A stretch of 46,209 bases of DNA from Gammaproteobacteria bacterium (GCA_029863125.1 JAOTWB010000018.1:1-46209); one strand, 5' to 3'. Positions 34,023-42,387 are shown, counted from the first letter of the stretch. Translations and numbers: made by a program. The notes: generated by a model from the sequence alone, not told the origin.

Positions 34023-35132
34023 TCAGTTCATTTCTTCAACGGCAATGACGATCCGACGATTTTTTGCCCGTCCCGCCGATGTACTATTGTCCGCTATTGG
34101 TTGCGACTCACCGTAACCCGCTGCAGCAACGCGATCTTCTTCAATGCCGCGCGCCACCAGCGCGTCACGGACGGCTGCGGCTCTCGCTAAACTAAGCGCC
34201 TGATTCTGATCCGCGTCACCGTGGCTGTCCGTGTGGCCCTGGACAATCAGTTTTCCGGGACAGCTGCGAGCAAGCTCCGTTAAGCGGTCGAGCAGCTCAT
34301 CGTTGCCCGAATCGATGGACGCACTGCCCGACTGGAAACGAATCGACGAATTGAAGAGTATCTGGTCGAAATCCGCAGCACATCGCTGACTGTCGAATAA
34401 TGAGCGAACATTGAACTCGCCTTTCAATGATTCGTTGCCCAGCGCCGCATATTGCGCCTCTATATCCGCAATGGCGCCGGCGTCTGCGCTGCCGTCAACG
34501 TTCAGGGTTTCGCCCGACCAGCTTGCCCTGCCGCTTTTGAGATGGCTGGCAACGGCAAGCGCCCGATCAGCCGCCTGCCCAAAGTGTGCGCCTGCCGACT
34601 CATTGGAGATCGTCAGCGCATCTGTGATGTCGTCGAAGTGCTGTCCGGCGACGCCGAGAATTCGATCATGCTCTTCGAGATTGGGGACTTCGCCCGACAA
34701 ACGCACACCGTAATTTATCTTCTCTACCGTAAACTGGTGCGGTCGACTCCGCAGCACGGCCGGTCTTGCCTGTGACTCGATGCGTCGTACTTCGACGGAC
34801 GTCGGGCAGGCCAGCTGCCCCGCCCAGGTATCGCAACGAGTCGACGCGGCGAGTGCCTGAATGTGAATTTCCTGTTCTGCCTGCGCCAGTGTATTTATCG
34901 TGACGCCCTGCCCATCGCTTCTGACGTCCATTGCCGGCAGCCCGGCGGCGTCAATTCGTTGCGAAACCTGATCACGGACTTCCGCTTCGATCCGTGGGGC
35001 GATGAAGAGTGCTCCGAACAGGAACAGGATGCCCAGCCCCGCCAAGGGCGCGATCCCCCACGGCCACAGCGGCTTGCGCTTTGCGGTGCGGCGCCAGTAT
35101 CGCCGTGTAGTCTTTTTTTTCACTGTATCCAT
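34023..35132 (-). CDS. OmpA-family protein with BON-like domains
   Basis: A 369-aa protein with a basic N-terminus, one transmembrane segment (~residues 25-45), two BON-like repeats (~50-125 and 130-215) and a C-terminal OmpA/MotB peptidoglycan-binding domain (~255-365). The last contains VQGHTDSHGDADQNQALSLARA and GYGESQPIADN. No cleavable signal site is evident, so it is likely anchored in the inner membrane and reaches the cell wall. Cysteines near residues 95 and 105 (DTWAGQLACPT block) and 245-290 could form disulfides. ATG 35132 has a GGAG-like site in the preceding bases. Codons 5-7 include a run of eight adenines. It is the first gene of the - strand set ending in the S46 peptidase. 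Confidence 0.85.
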   Translation of the reverse strand: MDTVKKKTTRRYWRRTAKRKPLWPWGIAPLAGLGILFLFGALFIAPRIEAEVRDQVSQRIDAAGLPAMDVRSDGQGVTINTLAQAEQEIHIQALAASTRCDTWAGQLACPTSVEVRRIESQARPAVLRSRPHQFTVEKINYGVRLSGEVPNLEEHDRILGVAGQHFDDITDALTISNESAGAHFGQAADRALAVASHLKSGRASWSGETLNVDGSADAGAIADIEAQYAALGNESLKGEFNVRSLFDSQRCAADFDQILFNSSIRFQSGSASIDSGNDELLDRLTELARSCPGKLIVQGHTDSHGDADQNQALSLARAAAVRDALVARGIEEDRVAAAGYGESQPIADNSTSAGRAKNRRIVIAVEEMN

Positions 35133-35250
35133 TGAACCCTGACTCCAATCGAGGCAGACACCAATGCAGGCGTTCCGCTCAGAACTCTCTATCGAATCTC
35201 AATCTGAGACGACGAAAATAGTAAATGAAGACGGCCCGGGCCTGCGGCCA

Positions 35251-35267
35251 TGTGACAAATGTTCACA
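35251..35267. promoter_or_regulatory. CRP/FNR-like inverted repeat in a divergent promoter region
   Basis: TGTGA (35251-35255) and TCACA (35263-35267) form a perfect inverted repeat with a 7-base centre, close to the CRP site TGTGA-N6-TCACA but one base longer. It lies between the OmpA/BON gene and the DUF937 gene, which point away from each other. A flanking GGCC repeat (35246-35249 and 35273-35276) surrounds it. Regulator binding is inferred only. Confidence 0.3.
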
Positions 35268-35333
35268 ATCCTGGCCGGGGCGATTCGGTACAGTCGACGT
35301 GTGGGAAAGGTACGAGTCATAAGGAGAAATAAC

Positions 35334-35759
35334 ATGACTTTTAAAGGACTAGCGACCCAGGTATTGATGAGCAGGATAGAGCATGCCATCAATTCCGATA
35401 AGGCCGCGTCTGCGCTCGACAAGCTCTCGAGCAGCGGCAAGGGCTTCGATCTGGCTGATATCGTCGCGACGTTCCAGGGATCCGGCGGCGACGTCGCGCG
35501 CATTGCTAAATCGTGGTTGGGTGACGGCGCGAACGAATCGATATCGGCCTCCCAGGTTCAGGATACGATTGGCAGCCGCAGGGTTGCTGCTTTTGCCCAA
35601 GCCTTGGGCATGGACCTTGACGCAGCAAGCGAAAAACTGGCGCGAATTCTTCCTGAATTGGTCGACAAAAGCAGCCAGGGTGGCTACCTGATTGACTCCA
35701 TCGGCAAGAAAAGTTTCCTGGCCGGATTCACATCACGATTTCTCAAGAAATCCGCGTAG
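35334..35759 (+). CDS. YidB/DUF937 family protein
   Basis: This 141-aa protein has the DUF937 (YidB) pattern: an all-helical core with a SWLGDGANESIS segment (~residues 61-72), followed by a second helical repeat ending in SFLAGFTSRFLKK. ATG 35334 is chosen because AAGGAG lies 7-12 bases before it; the open frame begins 25 codons earlier without support. No membrane segments. The biochemical role of YidB proteins is unknown. The gene faces a cytosine-deaminase-like gene 14 bases away in a convergent arrangement, with no terminator visible between them. Its promoter region holds a CRP-like inverted repeat. Confidence 0.75.
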   Translation: MTFKGLATQVLMSRIEHAINSDKAASALDKLSSSGKGFDLADIVATFQGSGGDVARIAKSWLGDGANESISASQVQDTIGSRRVAAFAQALGMDLDAASEKLARILPELVDKSSQGGYLIDSIGKKSFLAGFTSRFLKKSA

Positions 35760-35773
35760 GTGCGAAGATAAGG

Positions 35774-36220
35774 TCAAGGGCCGGTTTTGCCAATATCCTC
35801 GTTCCACAGCTCGGGGTGCGTGTCGATGAAGTCGCGCATCATTCTCATGCACTGCTCGTCTTGGAGGATTTCAAGCTGCACACCGCGTGACCGCAGATGG
35901 CTCTCTGGTCCTTGAAACGTCCGGTTTTCGCCGACGACGACTTTTGGAATGCCGTAGAGTAGAACAGCACCGCTGCACATATCGCAGGGTGACAACGTGG
36001 AATACAGCACCGCTTTCCGGTACTCGGATGCCTGTAAACGGCCCGCATTTTCAAGGCAATCCATTTCAGCATGCAGGACCGAGCTGCCTCTCTGAATTCG
36101 CTGATTGTGCCCGCGAGCGACAATCTGATCGTCGATCACCAGTACGGACCCTATCGGAATTCCTCCGGCGCGCAGCCCTTTGCGGGCTTCCTCGATCGCG
36201 GCTGCCAGGTATTTGTCCAT
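35774..36220 (-). CDS. Cytosine deaminase-like zinc deaminase
   Basis: A 148-aa protein of the cytidine deaminase fold with zinc motifs [12 protein letters not shown] (~residues 50-61) and [17 protein letters not shown] (~73-89), giving the His/Cys/Cys ligands and catalytic Glu. The sequence around these and the [13 protein letters not shown] block resembles yeast cytosine deaminase (Fcy1) more than guanine or tRNA-adenosine deaminases. It would convert cytosine, or a related nucleobase, to uracil and ammonia. It starts seven bases after the end of the aldo/keto reductase gene, same strand, so the pair is probably an operon. Creatinine or another cyclic amidine is an alternative substrate. 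Confidence 0.82.
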   Translation of the reverse strand: MDKYLAAAIEEARKGLRAGGIPIGSVLVIDDQIVARGHNQRIQRGSSVLHAEMDCLENAGRLQASEYRKAVLYSTLSPCDMCSGAVLLYGIPKVVVGENRTFQGPESHLRSRGVQLEILQDEQCMRMMRDFIDTHPELWNEDIGKTGP

Positions 36221-36226
36221 GCCAGC

Positions 36227-37195
36227 CTACTGCCCTGTGCCGAATATCCGGTCGATCTCGTTCATCAGCCCTGGCGTGATCCTGTCCACGAAATCCAGCG
36301 CTTTCATGTTTTCATGCACTTGTTCGACGCGACTTGCTCCCGTAATGACCGTACTTACGAGGGAATTCTGCAGGCACCAGGCCAACGACAGCTGCGCAAG
36401 AGTGGCGCCCAGACTCCTGGCGACGGGTTCCAGTGCCGACACTCTGGACAGCCGATCGGCATCCGTTAGCTCTTTCTGCAGCCAGTCCAGGCCTTTGACG
36501 GCACCGCGGCTGTCTTTCGGGATGCCTTGGTTGTACTTGCCCGTCAGCAGGCCCGAGGCCAAAGGACTCCACGTAGTAGCGCCGTAACCGTGATCACGAT
36601 ACACGCGCTCGTATTCGGGACCAAAGCGATGTCGCTGGAAAAGGTTGTAAACAGGTTGCTCGACGACCGGCTTGTGCAGGTGATGGCGCTCTGCGATGTC
36701 TATGGCGCTCAGGATATCAGCCGCTTCCCATTCGGACGTACCCCAGTACAGCGCCTTTCCCCGTTCGATGATCGTGTGCATCGCCCAGACGGTCTCCTCG
36801 ACGGGCGTTGTCGGGTCCGGACGATGACAGAAGAGCAGATCTACGTAGTCCAGATCCAGACGTTTCAGCGAGCCATCGATGCTTTCGAGCAGGTACTTGC
36901 GATTGAGCGTGTTCTGCTCGTTCGGGCCCTCGTTCAGGCCCCAATACAGTTTTGTCGAAACGAGGTAGCTGCCGCGCCGCCAGCCAAGCTTCTTGAGGGC
37001 CGCACCCATGATTTCTTCCGATTTTCCGTGCGCATAGCCTTCCGCGTTGTCAAAGAAATTGACACCGGCCTCGTACGCCGCCGACATCATTGCGGTAACG
37101 GAGTCGATGCCCGACTGGGTATGAAACGTCACCCAGGAGCCGAGGGACAGTTCGCTGACCTGGATGCCTGCTTTGCCGAGATGACGATAGTTCAT
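36227..37195 (-). CDS. Aldo/keto reductase, Kv-beta-like
   Basis: A 322-aa (beta/alpha)8 NADPH-dependent reductase. The catalytic tetrad is visible: Asp and Tyr in [15 protein letters not shown] (~residues 48-62), Lys in VSTKLYWG, and His in LLFCHRPDP. The RPDP-TPVEE and [25 protein letters not shown] blocks match the potassium-channel beta-subunit branch (AKR6) and E. coli YghZ (AKR14). GGGGGAA lies before ATG 37195. Bacterial members detoxify aldehydes such as methylglyoxal; the physiological substrate here is unknown. The deaminase gene follows directly. The promoter lies in the AT-rich divergent region shared with the ATPase/FHA gene. Confidence 0.9.
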   Translation of the reverse strand: MNYRHLGKAGIQVSELSLGSWVTFHTQSGIDSVTAMMSAAYEAGVNFFDNAEGYAHGKSEEIMGAALKKLGWRRGSYLVSTKLYWGLNEGPNEQNTLNRKYLLESIDGSLKRLDLDYVDLLFCHRPDPTTPVEETVWAMHTIIERGKALYWGTSEWEAADILSAIDIAERHHLHKPVVEQPVYNLFQRHRFGPEYERVYRDHGYGATTWSPLASGLLTGKYNQGIPKDSRGAVKGLDWLQKELTDADRLSRVSALEPVARSLGATLAQLSLAWCLQNSLVSTVITGASRVEQVHENMKALDFVDRITPGLMNEIDRIFGTGQ

Positions 37196-37478
37196 GGATT
37201 CCCCCGTGATTGATCATGATGAACATATTCGGCGCAAACGGCCGGAATTAACCGCAGAAAATCCGATCTCTAAGAACTAAAAATCAATTATTTCAACAAG
37301 TTAAAAAATATGTCTCAAATGATATATAAATAGACCTTTATACACCTCAGTTTTTGTAAGAATATATGGTCTACGCCTGCAGCGGGGCTCGCGGGACAGC
37401 AGACCCGGCAAGACACTGAACACTATAGATTCAGGCGCCGCGTGACAAAAATAATAATCAGGTAGCGGGAGACTGTGC
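37196..37478. other. AT-rich divergent intergenic region
   Basis: This 283-base spacer separates two divergent genes and is sharply AT-rich between about 37255 and 37370, in contrast to the GC-rich surroundings. It contains several TATA-like boxes (for example TATATA near 37322-37329, TTTATAC near 37337-37343 and TATAGA near 37420) that could be -10 elements for either side. No reading frame of note. It most likely holds both promoters. Confidence 0.5.
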
Positions 37479-39782
37479 GTGGCACGAGCGCTGGAGAACC
37501 CTGACGCGAAACCAACGTATCTCGATTATTTCGGGATGACACGGCCGCCGTTTGCCAAGCTGTCCGAGCCGTCCCAGTTGTTCCATTCGGACCAGTATTC
37601 CCTGCTTGCGGACCACCTGGCCAGCGCGACCGAGCAACCGGATTTCCTGCTGGTTATCTGCGGCGCCAATGGCTCGGGAAAAACCGCGCTCCTGAATCGC
37701 CACATCCTGAGTCTTGACAACGACGTCTCGTACGCGACTTTCGACGAAACCTGCGCCGACGGCACGCAGTTTTACAGTGCATTGCTTAGGCAGCTCGGAT
37801 TCCACGATATCACCGGCAAACTCAATGAGCTGCGGAATATTGCCCGGGAATTCCTGATCCATCGCGGCAAGGCCGGCGATCCCGTCCTGTTGATCATCGA
37901 TAACGCCCACCTCGTGTGCGCGTCCGTATTGGAACAGCTGCGGCGGATTGCTGAAACCAAGATCGACTACCGCAGGGTACTGAGCATCGTGCTGGCCGGT
38001 AATTCCGACCTGCCGCGCATCATGGGATCGCCGGCGATGAAGAAGCTCAAGTTTCAGCGCCACGTCGATTTCAATATTCGTGTTTATACCGAACAGGAAA
38101 CAGAAGACTATGTTCGGCACCGCCTGAGGCTATCCGGAGGCGCAGATGCCACCAAGCTATCAAACGACGCGTATCCCGTCATTTACCGGTTTACGGGTGG
38201 GATCCCGAACTCCATAAACGCGCTCTGCAATGCGGTTTTGACCGAAGCCTGTGCGCTGGATACGCGCGTGATTACCGGAGACCTTGTTCGCAGCGTTGCA
38301 GATACCCACGAAATCCTGCCTCACGTCGTTCCCCTACAAGGCAAAGGGCGACGCAAAACTGATCCCAATGTCCCGCCGGTGGTACCTGAGCCACAGGCGG
38401 AAGAACGTATCATAGCCCGCGAGCCCCCGGCCAAACCTGCCGTCGAGAGCTCCGCTGCAGAACCTGCAGTCGACATCAAGCCTCTACTGAACCAGGTATC
38501 TCAGCTTTCCGGACAGCTTGCCATTCAAACCAAGAAGACCGAGACCCTGTCGCATACGGTTTCCGAAAACGAGGGCAGGATTAAGCGACTGCATCAGGAA
38601 CTTTCTGATACCAAGCGGGCGCTGCAGGAAAGCGAAAGCGCGGCGAACCAACTTACTGCCAGAGCCAATGTGGAAATCGAAAACCTGGAGCGCGAGAAGT
38701 CGGAATTGCAGGAGTCTTGCAAGCAGCTATCCGCCGACCTGAAGCTTTCCAATATGCGGGCCGACAAGACTGATGCGCTCGAGAAATCACTGCAAGAATC
38801 CAAGGATGAGTGTGAGGCGCTGAAATCCGAGGCGGCCGAGTCCAGGAAGGAAATGAATGCAGCGAAGAAGGCGACGACAGCAGCAGCCAAAGCCGAAGCC
38901 AAAATTGAAAAACTGGCAAAGGAGAATTCTGAATTGCGGGCGTCGGTCAAGGACCTGAGCGGTGACCGCAAGCTTGCCAACAAGCAGGCCACCAAGATCG
39001 ATGCCCTCGAGAAATCACTCAGGAAATCGCAGGATCAATGCGAATCACTGCGAGCCAAGGCAGCTGAATCCAGGAAGGAAATGAATGCGGCGAAGAAAGC
39101 GACAACTGCCAACGTCGAAGCCAGGACAGAAAAGCTGGAGCAGGACAATTCTGAATTGCGCGCGTTGGTCGAAGACCTGAGCGCTGGCCTAAAAGTTGCG
39201 AATAAGCGCGCCGACAAGATCGATGCCCTCGAAAAATCGCTGAAAGAGTCCCGGGATGAATGTGAATCGCTGCGATCGGGCGCCGATAAACTGGAAACCC
39301 TTCAAAAGTCTGTTTCAGAAAGAGATGCCAGGATCAACGAGTTAGAAACCGAGTTGGACTCCATGATGAAAGCCGAAACGAGTACCCAGCCCGAGTTGCC
39401 CGATGAACGGTCAACAACAACGAGAGTGCGGCCCATGCCCGACTCGCCAACTGAACAATCGGCTCATGCCATTGCGACGATCGAGGTGCTTAGGAATGGG
39501 AAAATCGAACAGCTCATGGACATTGCAGACGGCCCATCGCGTATTATGATCGGCAGGGGCGACGACTGCGAGCTTCGTCTCGACAGCAAGTTCGTGAGTC
39601 GCCACCACGCGCTGATATTTTGCAGTGCTGAGCGAGTCTATATCGAAGACCTGAACAGCTTTAATGGCACTCTCGTCAATGGCAAGAAGGTAGCGCGCTG
39701 CGATTTACAGCCCGATGACAAGGTCGTCGTTGGGAACTTTCAGCTGCGGCCAGGGACCGCAGTCAAAAACGACCCCGTTTAG
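37479..39782 (+). CDS. ExeA/GspA-like AAA ATPase fused to coiled-coil repeats and FHA domain
   Basis: A 767-aa three-part protein. Residues ~13-290 are an ExeA/GspA-type AAA ATPase with Walker A GANGSGKT (62-69) and Walker B VLLIIDNAH (~135-143). Residues ~320-640 are a long coiled coil containing a tandem repeat of ~75 residues that starts at each DALEKSL. Residues ~660-760 are an FHA domain (IGRGDDCELRL, SRHHALI, NSFNGTLVNG) that binds phosphothreonine. GTG 37479 is supported by a GGGAG nearby and by homology from residue ~13. No transmembrane helix is present, unlike GspA. The role is unknown; a scaffold coupling nucleotide hydrolysis to Ser/Thr-kinase signalling or assembly at the envelope is inferred. 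It overlaps the convergent membrane gene by 20 bases. Confidence 0.85.
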   Translation: MARALENPDAKPTYLDYFGMTRPPFAKLSEPSQLFHSDQYSLLADHLASATEQPDFLLVICGANGSGKTALLNRHILSLDNDVSYATFDETCADGTQFYSALLRQLGFHDITGKLNELRNIAREFLIHRGKAGDPVLLIIDNAHLVCASVLEQLRRIAETKIDYRRVLSIVLAGNSDLPRIMGSPAMKKLKFQRHVDFNIRVYTEQETEDYVRHRLRLSGGADATKLSNDAYPVIYRFTGGIPNSINALCNAVLTEACALDTRVITGDLVRSVADTHEILPHVVPLQGKGRRKTDPNVPPVVPEPQAEERIIAREPPAKPAVESSAAEPAVDIKPLLNQVSQLSGQLAIQTKKTETLSHTVSENEGRIKRLHQELSDTKRALQESESAANQLTARANVEIENLEREKSELQESCKQLSADLKLSNMRADKTDALEKSLQESKDECEALKSEAAESRKEMNAAKKATTAAAKAEAKIEKLAKENSELRASVKDLSGDRKLANKQATKIDALEKSLRKSQDQCESLRAKAAESRKEMNAAKKATTANVEARTEKLEQDNSELRALVEDLSAGLKVANKRADKIDALEKSLKESRDECESLRSGADKLETLQKSVSERDARINELETELDSMMKAETSTQPELPDERSTTTRVRPMPDSPTEQSAHAIATIEVLRNGKIEQLMDIADGPSRIMIGRGDDCELRLDSKFVSRHHALIFCSAERVYIEDLNSFNGTLVNGKKVARCDLQPDDKVVVGNFQLRPGTAVKNDPV
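38772..39290 (+). repeat. Tandem ~225-base coding repeats (2.3 copies)
   Basis: Units begin at GAT-GC(G/C)-CTC codons at 38772, 39000 and 39222, giving unit lengths of 228 and 222 bases; the third copy is partial. Each encodes DALEKSL followed by a Glu/Lys-rich helix and, in the two full copies, AAESRKEMNAAKKATTA. The copies still show near-identical stretches at DNA level (for example the block coding SRKEMNAAKKAT), so the duplication is fairly recent. Confidence 0.8.
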
Positions 39783-40386
39783 CAGTTCGCTCTCGCAGGG
39801 CTGAGCCGAATCCCGCAATAAACCAGCCGATCAAGATGAGTGTTAGCGACAGCGGCATGATGTCGAGTGCATCTTTGACAATATTATTCAGACCGAACCA
39901 CGATTGCGGATTGTTTAGCCAAGGCCACTGCGGGGACACTACACTGAGCAAGGAAACCGGTTTCCAGTCGCCGATCTTAAGGTAGCCGAAAATCTGCAGG
40001 CCAAGTACGCCCAGCCCCGACAGAGCAACCAGGATACCAATGAGCACGACGAGTCCGCTCAAGAATCTCCTGACGTTAAATCCGATCCTGCTCAACCAGC
40101 TCCGCCCCGTGCGCTGATCTTCGATCCGACGTCTCACGAATCGGCCGTGCTCCTTGGTATGCGCTCCCTCTTCCTTCTTGAAGAAAAAATAAATCGCAAT
40201 CGATACGCCGAGCAATGCGCCGAGGCCAAATGCGCCGAGATAGACGGGATTACTATCGAGCGAGACGCCCGTATACAGCCACGCCCCTGTAACAGCAATA
40301 GCCGTGACCAGCAGCGCGGCAAGGGCTTTTTCAAGCCTTTCTTTAAGGGGAATTACTCGACGCGCAAGTACAGGGCTGGTCTCCAT
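39763..40386 (-). CDS. Hypothetical inner-membrane protein (four TM helices)
   Basis: This 207-aa protein has hydrophobic segments at about residues 20-38, 46-65, 103-130 and 178-196, separated by a basic loop with RRRIEDQRTGRSW (~80-92) that should face the cytoplasm. Not recognised. ATG 40386 is preferred because the open frame upstream to 40500 lacks hydrophobic or conserved character and covers the promoter of the opposite gene. No strong Shine-Dalgarno is seen. Its last 20 bases overlap the end of the AAA/FHA gene on the other strand, so the two transcripts are antisense at their 3' ends. A membrane partner for that ATPase is possible but unproven. Confidence 0.6.
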   Translation of the reverse strand: METSPVLARRVIPLKERLEKALAALLVTAIAVTGAWLYTGVSLDSNPVYLGAFGLGALLGVSIAIYFFFKKEEGAHTKEHGRFVRRRIEDQRTGRSWLSRIGFNVRRFLSGLVVLIGILVALSGLGVLGLQIFGYLKIGDWKPVSLLSVVSPQWPWLNNPQSWFGLNNIVKDALDIMPLSLTLILIGWFIAGFGSALRERTAKRGRF

Positions 40387-40443
40387 AACCCAGATTCTAG
40401 ATGAATCACGCTCGCCTCGGGTACCGAATCCGAAGAAACCCCA

Positions 40444-40472
40444 TTGAGTCAGCTTATCGATCCGCTTACTAT
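40444..40472 (+). promoter_or_regulatory. Promoter of the Cys-rich gene
   Basis: TTGAGT (40444-40449), 17 bases, then TACTAT (40467-40472), with GAAGGAG and the ATG at 40499 downstream. Each box matches the sigma-70 consensus at four of six positions. Confidence 0.4.
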
Positions 40473-40498
40473 GTACACACAGGTAGAAGGAGCCAGTC

Positions 40499-40888
40499 AT
40501 GCGACAACAACTAATCGAAGCGCTAACTTACCCGAAGTTACTGGTCGAGGAACTCATAGAGGAGGGTAATTTCCCGCATGAGAGTCTTTACGCAGCGACC
40601 GGAGAGCGATGCCATAACTGTGACGGCGAGGGGAAATGTCAGTGGACAAAATGCCTCCAGGACTTCCGAAGCGTAGATAACAAAACGACGGAAACCCTTA
40701 GCGAGTCGCTGCGTGAGGGCATTAAACTCATCGAAGCCCTGCACAGTGAATTGCGGCACGATGAGACGACCTGCACTTGCGAGACCTGCAACTGGATCAG
40801 GACAGCGGAACACCTGACCGAGGAATGCGAACTGCATCTTCCACACGTCGATCCTTCCATCATCGTGCAGGCGCAAGAATCCAGCTAG
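40499..40888 (+). CDS. Cys-rich hypothetical protein (129 aa)
   Basis: A soluble acidic protein with two cysteine groups: C38, C41, C47, C52 (GERCHNCDGEGKCQWTKC) and C92, C94, C97 (TCTCETC). Four plus three cysteines suggest a zinc or iron-sulfur site, possibly between two domains or in a dimer. Not recognised. The start is well supported: AAGGAG lies eight bases before ATG 40499 and a plausible promoter is upstream. Its stop overlaps that of the convergent DUF2779 gene by four bases. Context gives no further clue. Confidence 0.7.
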   Translation: MRQQLIEALTYPKLLVEELIEEGNFPHESLYAATGERCHNCDGEGKCQWTKCLQDFRSVDNKTTETLSESLREGIKLIEALHSELRHDETTCTCETCNWIRTAEHLTEECELHLPHVDPSIIVQAQESS

Positions 40889-42387
40889 CGGGAAGCGTTA
40901 CAGAAGAACCGCACGATCTCGACCATTGCCTCCGTGTCGAATCGGCAATAGCGCAGCAACTGACGCTCGAGCTCGGCCTTTCTGTCCGGCGAGGTCTGTG
41001 GATCAATTGCTTCGATAAAACCGTCTGAAGCCTCCGTGCCCTCCTTGATGCCGTCGAGACTGGCGTAGTCTAACTGCGGCGATACGGTCGGCAACACGGC
41101 TTTGATCGACCACGAACCTAACATCTTCGGATGGTAGTAGTTGGCCTTGACGACGGGGTACAGATCAAAAAGGCGATCAATGATTTCTTCCAGGGACTCT
41201 TGCAGATCGGGGAACAGCTCGATCAGCCCATTGATCACCTTTTCTTCGTAATTCGTGTACATCAGCACCGGCCCCGCGTCGCCCAGGCACTCGATCATCC
41301 TCTCGGCCAGTATTCGCATCGGAGGATTGCCCGACAGGTCGAGAAACTCTTCGTGCCGCATGCCGGCATACGATCCGTCGCCTGCGCCATCGTCGATATG
41401 GCATGACCACTGCACCGGGATCGGCATATACGGGCGCGTGCCCTCCCAGATTGGCACGGCGGGTCCTATCGTCTCGAAATCGAGGTAGTAACGCGGATAC
41501 CCTAATGCCTCCAGCGCCTCGCGCGCACCCTCCAGGATCTCCGGCTTGCCGCTGCAAGTAACGCGGTGAATACGCAGCTGCGTGTCGGCCGAAAGGCTGT
41601 TCGCGTCGACATCACGAATATCCCTGCAGCCGCGTGCCACGTAGTCGCCGAGTTTTGCTTTGCTGCCGCCGAGTCCGGCAACCGGATATGCGCTATCGGA
41701 CGGCCAGCAGTAGTTGATGAACTGGCACTCGTAGGGCTTATAGCAATGCGTGCCAACGTGCATTTCCGGCATTGGCCCCATGACTGCGTCGCGCGCCCTG
41801 ATGATCAATTCATCGACAGCAGGATCAACCGCACGAACCTCATCGCTCAGATCGACTTCCGCAAGCAGCCCGCTGTAGCTTTCCCGGCCGCGATACACGA
41901 ACCGGTTGTTGATATGTGCCAGCGCGATCGAGGTCAGCGGTAAATCGACGTGGCGCATGACCCAATCCTGGATAGCACAGTCGAGCACATGGTAGTCCTT
42001 GACCGATGTCGACGCTTTCACTTCGATGGCACGCCAACCACTACCATCGGGAATCAGCACATCGACACGCACCAGGACGTCGTCGTGCTGAAATGTTGCT
42101 TCGAAAATCGGAAAATCAGCACCGCCGTCAATCAGGGCCTTCGTCTGCCGCAGCATCAGGCTCAGGTTACGGCTGAACGGGATCTCAATCGAACCCGCTG
42201 CGCCATACACCTGCTGGGAGACCCTGCCTACCTCGCGACCCGTCGCAAACAACGACTCCATTCGGGCTGAAATCTCGCCGAGCTCCGGATGATGTTTTTC
42301 GAGGTACAGTTTCTTCGGACACTGCCATGCGGAGATAATGCGCGATTTGGAAAGGTAGGGTTTTCTTGGCGCCATATCGAGAATCAT
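40885..42387 (-). CDS. DUF2779 protein: Cas4-like FeS nuclease plus exonuclease-like domain
   Basis: A ~500-aa two-domain protein. The N-terminal part resembles Cas4/RecB-family PD-(D/E)XK nucleases: C23 in SAWQCPKKLYLE, the acidic RVDVLIPDG and the EVKAS motif, then a Cys cluster (CYKPYECQFINYC, ~215-230) which with C23 could hold a 4Fe-4S cluster. The C-terminal part is DUF2779, beginning with RYYLDFETI (~305-315), a DEDD exonuclease-like start, and ending with an RYCRFDTEAM helix typical of that fold. ATG 42387 has a GGCGG upstream; ATG 42375 is an alternative. The earlier frame start at 42480 would run into the EAL gene. A role in DNA or RNA cleavage, perhaps defence, is inferred from the folds. 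Confidence 0.78.
   Translation of the reverse strand: MILDMAPRKPYLSKSRIISAWQCPKKLYLEKHHPELGEISARMESLFATGREVGRVSQQVYGAAGSIEIPFSRNLSLMLRQTKALIDGGADFPIFEATFQHDDVLVRVDVLIPDGSGWRAIEVKASTSVKDYHVLDCAIQDWVMRHVDLPLTSIALAHINNRFVYRGRESYSGLLAEVDLSDEVRAVDPAVDELIIRARDAVMGPMPEMHVGTHCYKPYECQFINYCWPSDSAYPVAGLGGSKAKLGDYVARGCRDIRDVDANSLSADTQLRIHRVTCSGKPEILEGAREALEALGYPRYYLDFETIGPAVPIWEGTRPYMPIPVQWSCHIDDGAGDGSYAGMRHEEFLDLSGNPPMRILAERMIECLGDAGPVLMYTNYEEKVINGLIELFPDLQESLEEIIDRLFDLYPVVKANYYHPKMLGSWSIKAVLPTVSPQLDYASLDGIKEGTEASDGFIEAIDPQTSPDRKAELERQLLRYCRFDTEAMVEIVRFFCNASR

Noticed and set aside
40387..40500. Upstream start for the four-TM protein at 40500
   Set aside because: The extra 38 residues cover the promoter region of the divergent Cys-rich gene and look non-coding.
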